A stretch of 64,000 nt of DNA, from NCBI GenBank assembly GCA_003996215.1, contig QJPP01001913.1, forward strand, positions 95,544 through 159,543. Reading direction: 5' to 3'. The position numbers and the translations under genes were made by a program. Positions 57,304 to 64,000 of this stretch are shown here, in pieces. The stretch comes from Jaltomata sinuosa. Its lineage: Eukaryota > Streptophyta > Magnoliopsida > Solanales > Solanaceae. The notes below the pieces were generated by a model that did no database searches, had not been told where the DNA came from, and worked only from the letters and a program-made list of their open reading frames with translations. Numbering within the stretch: the stretch's first letter is position 1; the number at the start of each line of letters is the position of its first letter.

Positions 57304-57914
57304 TACTAGCATGGATAGCATGGTTGACACGAGCATGGATGGCATAGATAACACATACGATGTTCATGCAAAGGGAAGCTTATGAGTCCGTGGGAGTGAT
57401 GTGGATGAAGAAAAGAGGCCATTTGTGCAAGTGGCTAGGCTTTAAATTCAAGAATCCATAAAGAAGACAACCAAACAAGGCCCTTGCTTCATTAAGGGCA
57501 ATATTGTAAAAAGCCAATGTCTTCTTATTTCCTTAGTATAAGTAGTAGCTTTTCTTTATTTTGAAGACTAGTTTTTGATGAATATTGAATATTGAGCTTT
57601 GAAGCTTGTAGTTTCTAGGTATTTAGCTTGTAGTTTCTAGGTGAAGCCTAGCATTAGTTGGTAATTTTAGTAGTGTGGATCTTGGAATTGTTGGTGAACT
57701 TCTTGGTTTGGTTAATCGAAGGTTGCTCATTTGTGGTTTCTTGAGTTCCTTTGATTTTTCTCAAACTAGGGTTTGTGTTTGAATTATTGAATTCAATTGG
57801 GAGGTGAGGGTATCAAGTCCCTTGTTGCCCATAAATTCAAGAGTTTGAATATTAACTCACATATCCTTCTTTTGTTGTCTTTCCTTCTTGTTCTTCCCTC
57901 TTTGTCCGTTATCA
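57301..57914 (+). mobile_element. 3' LTR of element F (614 bp)
   Basis: TGATACTAGCATGG ... CCGTTATCA, the plus-strand counterpart of the E LTRs but diverged from both, for example in extra sequence around 57600-57780. Confidence 0.88.
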
Positions 57915-58390
57915 ATCTCTCACTCTCACTAGATGACATATGTACCCTTTGTACATCATCTTCTTTGCCTTAAGATAAGAAATAAACTTACCTCTTGGCA
58001 TCCTAATATTACCTCTCCATTCAAGGACTGCCTCTTTTGGAAAATGGAAATACACCCTCTTAGCTCGGCAATCTACCGTGGCATAACAAGAAGCCAACAA
58101 ATCCATACCCATTGTAACATCAAAATCTACCATTTCTAGCTCAACAAGGTCAGCCAATGTATCACGATTGCAAATAATTACTATGCAATTATGATAGACT
58201 TTTCTAGCTATAATAGACTCGCGAACTGGCGTAGACACCTCAAATGGTGTAACCAATAATTCTAGTGTTCTTTCAAACTTTCCAGCAATCAATGGAGTGA
58301 CATATGATAGTATAGAGCCCGGATCAATTAAAGCATACACATATGTGAAAAGATGGACAATGTAACCACATCGGGTGAAGTCTCCAAATT
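57915..58390 (-). pseudogene. Gypsy copy C: protease fragment
   Basis: ALIDPGSILSYVTPLIAGKF holds the same DPG site as copy B; ending at CHLVRVRD where F interrupts. The conserved GMDWL block has become GMDLL. It aligns with 7430-7900. Confidence 0.87.
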
Positions 58391-59771
58391 CTATCGATCT
58401 ACTAGAGCATATGTACTATTTTGAACTCCGCTGGAACTAGCTACTCCTCTACCACCTCTATCATGACCTATGGGCACCTGTAGCCCTTTACCTAAAGAAG
58501 GAACCAATGATGATGATGCAACAAATAATCCAGTAGGTTGTGCCATGCCACCCATACCCTTTTGAGGGCAATTTCTCATCATGTGTCCTGGTGTACCACA
58601 CCAAAAGCAAGCATCTATTCCAAGCCAACATATACCTGAATGATTTCTTCCATATTGTCTACAAGACTGTCTCGGAGGTCTTGATTGGCTTGTACTTCCC
58701 TGCTCTTGGTACCCTTCTACTTGTGATCCTTGACTCTCACTTCTTTGCCCAAACAGATTACCCCTAAACCCTTGAAACCGAGATGGAGCGCTAGCTGTAG
58801 AGTAGGAAGATGATGGCCTAGGTGGTCTATTAGGAAACTGAGGCCTAAACTCACCTTGGGATGGCATATACTGCCCATAGATCTGGCCCTCTTGGAATGC
58901 CCTCCTTCCGACTCTTGTGTCCTTTTCCTTTGCCTTTGATGCTTCATCTTTTGTGCAAAAGCCTGTATCCTTGCTATATCCATGTCTTTGTTCAAAGTAG
59001 GAATAATACAATCCCTAACCAGATATGAATCTAATATATCCACGTAATGATGAACTCTATCCTCCATAGAAGCTACTACATTAGGAGCGTACCTGGCCAA
59101 AGAATTAAACTTGAGACTATACTCTCTCACGCTTATATTCCCTTGGTGAAGATTTAAGAACTGAGTTGCACGGGCCTCCTGAATCTCCAATGGCAGATAA
59201 TAGTCAAAGAATGCCTTTTTAAACTCTTTCCATTTAGCTAAAGGTGCATTTCTACCCCTAGATTGTTTCAAAGCTTCGTACCACAATATAGCCACACCCT
59301 TTAATCTATATGCTTCTAGCTCAACTGCTTCCTTACCAGATACATGCATAATATCTAAGGTCCTTTGGATTTGATCAATAAAGTCTTGCGGATCTTCATT
59401 AGGATCTGACCCGGTGAATGATGGAGGGTCCAAATTAAGAAAATCACGTATCCGCACACTAGCTGCCATTTGCACCACTAGTACCTATAATTGGGCCTGC
59501 TTGCCCTTGTCAAGCCTTGACCAACAAGTATACGAGTCAACAATTGGACCGCATTCTTTAAATCTTAGTCAATAGCATTAACAGGTGCTTCTTGGGGTGC
59601 TGCTGCCCTCCTTAGCTCTTCTAGAGATGGAGGAGTGGAGGAAGTCTGTGATAGAGACACATCTTGAGCCTCACTTTGATTAGCTCGTCTAGGTGGTAAT
59701 TTGCTGGCCCCTTCTCCAATAGCCACATCTACTTGCTTACCTGTACTCTTACTTCTCCTTGTAACTGGCAT
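58391..59771 (-). pseudogene. gag: Gypsy copy C: Gag in three frames
   Basis: The ATG at 59771 (MPVTRRSKSTGKQVD) opens the N-terminal piece, ended by a stop at 59565. The gag domain (59478-58717; RIRDFLNLDPPSFTGSDPNE) and the C-terminal part with knuckle CFWCGTPGHMMRNC (58391-59011) are in other frames. At least two frameshifts and one stop. It keeps codons that copy A lost near 525, which helps to locate the A frameshift. Confidence 0.9.
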
Positions 59772-59965
59772 TTTTTCTATAATGAAACAATTTAAAGGTT
59801 CTTATGATAAACCTACAACATCGGCTCTATCGCACGATCTAAGAGATAAAGAAAAGAGACAACTCCTAAATGTCTCATAGCCTCCTGTTTATAGATGTGG
59901 TGCACAACACATCCATAAGCAAGACTCTACATAAACACGACTTTGTAGACTCCCTAGGATGACCT

Positions 59966-59977
59966 TCTCTAATACCA
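59966..59977 (-). other. Primer-binding site of gypsy copy C (mutated)
   Basis: The minus strand reads TGGTATTAGAGA; two differences from TGGTATCAGAGC. Confidence 0.8.
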
Positions 59978-59981
59978 TTTT

Positions 59982-62582
59982 TGTCATGCCTCAAATCTCA
60001 TCCAGACGGACAGGCACCTGATGCCCTAAAGGCCCAAGAGAACCAACTTATAGCTTGTGGTTATCATGCATATAACTATGACCATTATGAAGCTTTGACT
60101 ATAGATAAGCTGTCTTAATAATAAGACCAACGTAGATTGGTCCAAAACTTATGTACATGATCTGGTCGTTGAGGCCACAACTATTATGAGAAAAGACATA
60201 ACTAAGCTTTATTTTAATATTAGTCTACAAAGCCTCTACAAAATAGACAAATTTAGTTTAGGTCGGGATGGACCTTACCCTTAACTATACAATACCAAAA
60301 ATATATACCAAAGACTCGGTAAAGCCCCCGAATAAACCTGGAGCTCACCAACAATAGCTGAGTATCCTGTGCTCCTACTGGGGAGGTCCACTAGCCAGAG
60401 TACTTGTGCCTTTGGCATGAAATGCAACATATCCTATGAGGGAAGTCAGTACGAGAGAATGTACTGAATATATAAGGCATAAAGTATACCATATGTAAAA
60501 CAAGAGCTCAAATAGAATCATGTATCAATGCATAAATGTGTAAATAAGAACAGAAGACCACCCTTGCTTACACTTGTGGAATTATGTATATTACATTCTC
60601 TTCTTTATTCTTCTTTGCTTTATAATCTTTGTAAGACGTGTGATATAAATGACCAACTGATCAGTGGTAAAAGAGGAGTCCCATGCTAGGAAATTTAGCT
60701 CCTGAGATGCTACCCTCTTAAATGTACAAAGTGGGATTGACCCATGCTAGGCTTTCGCCCCTAGGTTGCCACCCATAAGTACATAAATAGGGATCGACCC
60801 ATGCTAGGCTTTCACCCCTGGGATGCCACCCACATATATATTGATTACTTCATATAGTTTCTTTATTCTTTGAGATCATTGTCTTGGTGGTCATAAGTAT
60901 TGAGCTTAGAACTATAGACCAGTAGTACAAGACACGTGAATATGCACTTAAGGTAGTAACGATGACATAAGAAGTAACTTTTTCATACTAGTACTTGGAA
61001 GAGTTAACATGCAGATCTAATAGTAAACCCATGTTGAAGTACTTTGACACACTATGGAGTGGGGAAAAGATCATTAGCTGTGTTGCAGATTGTACGCTGC
61101 CACTATGTACCCTTTACTAGGAAAAGCACTTAGGAAACTCACTTTGTTGGTAGTAACACAAGTACTAGATTTCATGTCAAAGAATGTGGAATCGGATAGC
61201 CTTACATACCTTGCTGTGCAACTTGGATATTACAACGAATTAAGCTTCTCCCTTTCAGATTATTTATCTACAATGAAATAAGTGGCAACACCAGTATTAG
61301 TAGCTAATTAACCAATTTGGGCTACTTGACTCACTAAATCAGTAACCGGGCAGTAAGCTCATAATTGATCAAATCAAGAGTGTTCTTTCCACCCCTTCTC
61401 TTTTAATCACGTTTATATACTATACGACCTTCTCATAAGGTCCCTTGAAACTCTTTCGACTTTACAACATATACCAAACAGTATACAAAAATGTGCAGGC
61501 AACAAGTTAACATAACATCCAATTAAGTGGTATACACCACACCCTCCTTCCATGCTTCAAGACAACTACACACATCTCCTTCCAAGATCAGCCAAGCTGT
61601 CCCCCAATATAAACATATAAACAGCCCCAAACATCCTCCAACACAATAAGAAAATATTAAACTCAAGGATTCCAACCATTACCCCATGGTTTTTGACACA
61701 AATACATACATAATTTTCCACCAAACTTGTATATAAAGAGGGGCAAAAAAATGGGCAGTAACTTTACCTCAAAGTCTGAAAATCTGTTCTCCTAACTTAT
61801 ACTTCTTCAAGAGCTTGAACTCCCCTTCAACTTAGCTTGAAAAGAGAGAGAATATTTAAGAACCCTAATGGTATTTTATGGCTGCTAACTGAAGCTAAGA
61901 GAGAGAGAGAAAGAAAGAACTTCAAAAATCTGATTTTTTTTCCAAGTTAAAATGAATAAAATGAACTGATCTTTATCCCTTTTAAAGGGACCTGCTTTTG
62001 GCCGACTTTCTTGGCTTCTTTTGGGCTATAAATTGTCAACTAGGTGATGCACCTACTTGACCATTTAACTTGGGCCTTTGTGGATTTAAAATTATTGGGC
62101 CTTGGCTGCCAATTCTTCCCCTTTCTTTCACTTCTTTGGGCCAGATTTATTCAAGTATGTAATGGGTGTACTTGGCCCTCTAAGCTAGTCAAAATAGTCT
62201 TAGTACGTGATGCACCTACTTAGTTCTTTAGGCTAGTCAATAAGTCAAAGAAGGTGATGCACCTACTTGTCACCTACTAGCTTAGTTAAGTCAAGCAAGC
62301 AGCTCACTTATTTTATTCCATTTTCTAATTCCTAATCCCTTTTGCTTTAACTTTACACTTCACTTTAAACTTTAAGCTCAAATACCACCTTTCTATGTCG
62401 AGCTTAAATACTTCCATCGAGATCAACTTGGCCGTATATGTACTGAATCGTAGGAGGCACTATGATACCATCCACACCTATTCTAAACCATCACTACTCA
62501 TATTCTAACTTGGTCTTTCACTTATAAAACAAGGCTACATCAAATGAATAATACTAGTATACGCAAAATACGGGGTGTTACA
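59982..62582 (-). mobile_element. Gypsy LTR shared by copies C and D (2601 bp)
   Basis: TG...CA ends (minus strand TGTAACACCCCG at 62582, GGCATGACA at 59982). It serves gag C on one side and pol D on the other, exactly like 1778-4344 for A and B. It holds the same 57-bp repeat (about 60680-60835) and the same inverted-repeat array (about 62040-62280), more diverged. Confidence 0.92.
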
Positions 62583-62596
62583 TCCTTCCCCCTTAG
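62583..62596 (-). other. Polypurine tract of gypsy copy D
   Basis: The minus strand reads AAGGGGGAAGGA before the LTR start. Confidence 0.8.
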
Positions 62597-62701
62597 GAAC
62601 ATTCGTCCTTGAATGATATCATAGTTAACCAGCCCAGACCAGTTCAAGCCTAAGTTAAGTACCACTATTAGCCAGATAATACATATAGACATACTTACTT
62701 G

Positions 62702-63022
62702 TTAATGTCTCAACTCAACATTTTCATCTCTCTCATCGGACTGAAATAGATGAGGATATTTAGATTTCATTGCTTCTTCCACTTCCCATGTAACTTCTTC
62801 TACTTGTTGGGTTCTCCATAGTACTTTTACGAAAGCTACTTCTTTATTTCTTAACTTCTTAACTTTCTTGATCCAGAATAGTAATGGGTACTTCATCATA
62901 AGTGAGATCTTTCATAACTTGTACATCTTCAGTAGGAGTAATACGGGATGGGTCACCTACACACTTTCGAAGCATTGAGACATGAAAAACTGGATGAACT
63001 GTTGCAAGCTCTTGGGATAGCT
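62702..63022 (-). pseudogene. Gypsy copy D: chromodomain region
   Basis: KVKKLRNKEVAFVKVLWRTQ, then EEVTWEVEEAMKSKYPHLF: the chromodomain-like end of the polyprotein, with a longer C-terminal tail (QSDERDENVELRH) than copy B. A frameshift lies near 62890. The linker to integrase (62900-63022) is readable in another frame. Confidence 0.85.
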
Positions 63023-63637
63023 CTAACTTATATGCAACTTGGCAACTCTTCGAATAATCTTATATGGCCCTATATAGCGCAGACTCAACTTTCCTCTTTT
63101 ACCAAATCTCATTACCCCTTTCATTGGTGACACCTTCAAAAATACCCAATCTCCTATAGCAAACTCCAGCCCTCTTCTTCTAATATCTGCATATGATTTG
63201 TGTAAGCTTTGAGCCATTGCTAGCCATTGTTGTATCACCTTAACTTTTTTCATAGCTTGATGAATAAGATCTGGCCCTAATAAGGCAATTTCACCCACTT
63301 CAAACCATCCAATTGGTGATCTGCACTTTCTCCCATATAAAGCTTCATAGGGTGCCATTTTGATACTTGAATGGTAGCTATTGTTGTAAGCAAACTCAAT
63401 AAGTGGAAAATGGTCATCCCAGCTACCTTTGAAGTCTAATACACAAGCTCGTAACATATCCTCAAGTGTTTGGATTGTACGTTCTGCCTGACCATCTATT
63501 TGAGGGTGAAAGGTTGAATACTTGTGTCCCCAAACTCTTCTGAAATGACTTCCAAAAATTCGTGGTGAATTGAGCTCCCCTATCAGATATAAAGAGATTG
63601 GAACTCCATGTAGCCAAACTATCTCTTTAATGTACAA
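63023..63637 (-). pseudogene. Gypsy copy D: integrase core and C-terminus
   Basis: Ends with RYIGPYKIIRRV as in copy B. The middle (HPQIDGQAERTIQTLEDML, then YNNSYHSSIKMAPYEALYG) is intact. A short out-of-frame stretch around 63540-63600 has replaced the residues around the second catalytic Asp through two compensating frameshifts. Confidence 0.88.
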
Positions 63638-64000
63638 CCTTGCATACTCTTCAACTGTCTAAGTAGTCTTGACCGGCAAGAAGTGTGCTGATTTGGTGAG
63701 TCTATCAACTATTACCCATATGGAATCAAATTTCTGAAATGAGCGGGGCAACGCAGTGATAAAATCCATGTTGATCATGTCCCACTTCCAAATTGGAAGG
63801 TTTATACGTTGCATATAATCCCCGGGCTTTTGGTGCTCCACTTTAACTTGTTGACAATTTGGACATTCATCCACAAATTCTGCAATATTCTTCTTCATGT
63901 CACTCCACCAATCAAGTCATGATACATTTTGGTTGAGCCCGGATGGATGGAATATCTTGAATGATGGGCTTGCGCCATAATCCTCTTTCTTAGTCCATCT
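63638..64000 (-). pseudogene. Gypsy copy D: integrase zinc domain, running off the window
   Basis: CPNCQQVKVEHQKPGDYMQR and WDMINMDFITALP with the first catalytic Asp, then DRLTKSAHFLPVKTT. A stop near 63659 interrupts. Part of the His-containing half is disturbed near 63900-63920, where about 12 bases present in copy B are missing. It continues past 64000. Confidence 0.86.

Larger units (their letters stand above)
54251..57914 (+). mobile_element. Element F: 5'-truncated relative of E
   Basis: Shares with E the last part of the leader (54254-54430), the C-terminal module and the LTR (57301-57914). The 5' LTR and about 950 bases of leader are missing. The 3' LTR lies directly against gypsy copy C protease (57915), in the middle of its coding sequence, which marks F as inserted into C with ATCTC as the expected target duplication on the lost side. 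Confidence 0.85.

Overview
The window is intergenic DNA of a flowering plant, most likely a member of the Solanaceae, and it consists almost entirely of nested, decaying transposable elements. I see no intact host gene and no complete RNA gene. The plant assignment rests on chromodomain-bearing Ty3/gypsy elements, Ty1/copia pol, a plant Helitron Rep, LTRs primed by initiator tRNA-Met, a fragment of plant mitochondrial DNA and an endogenous pararetrovirus. The Solanaceae assignment is an inference from the character of the LTRs and of the pararetrovirus. I cannot name the species.

Layout. 1-10040: two partial copies (A, B) of a Tekay/Del-like gypsy element on the minus strand. They are arranged gag(A)-LTR-pol(B)-truncated LTR, so one 2.57 kb LTR serves both. 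10041-12797: a decayed Helitron Rep gene (minus), cut by the B LTR right after its catalytic tyrosine motif. 14057-19522: a complete non-autonomous LTR element (E, minus) with a perfect 5-bp target duplication. 19611-24826: a decayed Ty1/copia element (minus) holding a Stowaway-like MITE and a 72-nt intron-like insertion. 24840-26018: part of a plus-strand gypsy LTR (M). 26019-42340: LTR K, split by element H (26166-37161, duplication ACTAA) and by solo LTR L (38954-41546). 42378-43915: mitochondrial DNA with half a tRNA-Asn gene. 44505-48262: stacked plus-strand LTR fragments I and J, then LTR G with a broken gag. 48263-54074: an endogenous caulimovirid (pararetrovirus) on the plus strand, 5'-truncated but with long reading frames. 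54251-57914: F, a relative of E on the plus strand. 57915-64000: another gag(C)-LTR-pol(D) arrangement of the A/B family (minus).

Most striking pattern. Almost every LTR, gypsy or copia, carries an array of short palindrome-like words in U3. In the LTRs where a TATA-like box can be placed, the array lies just upstream of it. The word differs between elements: AGTAGGTGATGCACCTACT in A/B/C, GGCGC in the right LTR of H, ATTGCGAA in L, CCACGACTCATGG in M, TGTGCGATTGCACA in the copia LTR. In related LTRs (H, L, I) the flanks align while the word array between them is unrelated. This looks like a fast-turnover promoter module.

A second pattern is the E/F family. Its members share LTRs, leader and a C-terminal module of about 130 residues but carry different N-terminal reading frames, have no RT or integrase, and in F use the first three LTR bases as the stop codon. 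Coordinates of breakpoints between elements are good to a few bases where TG...CA ends or target duplications are visible, and to roughly 10-50 bases elsewhere.
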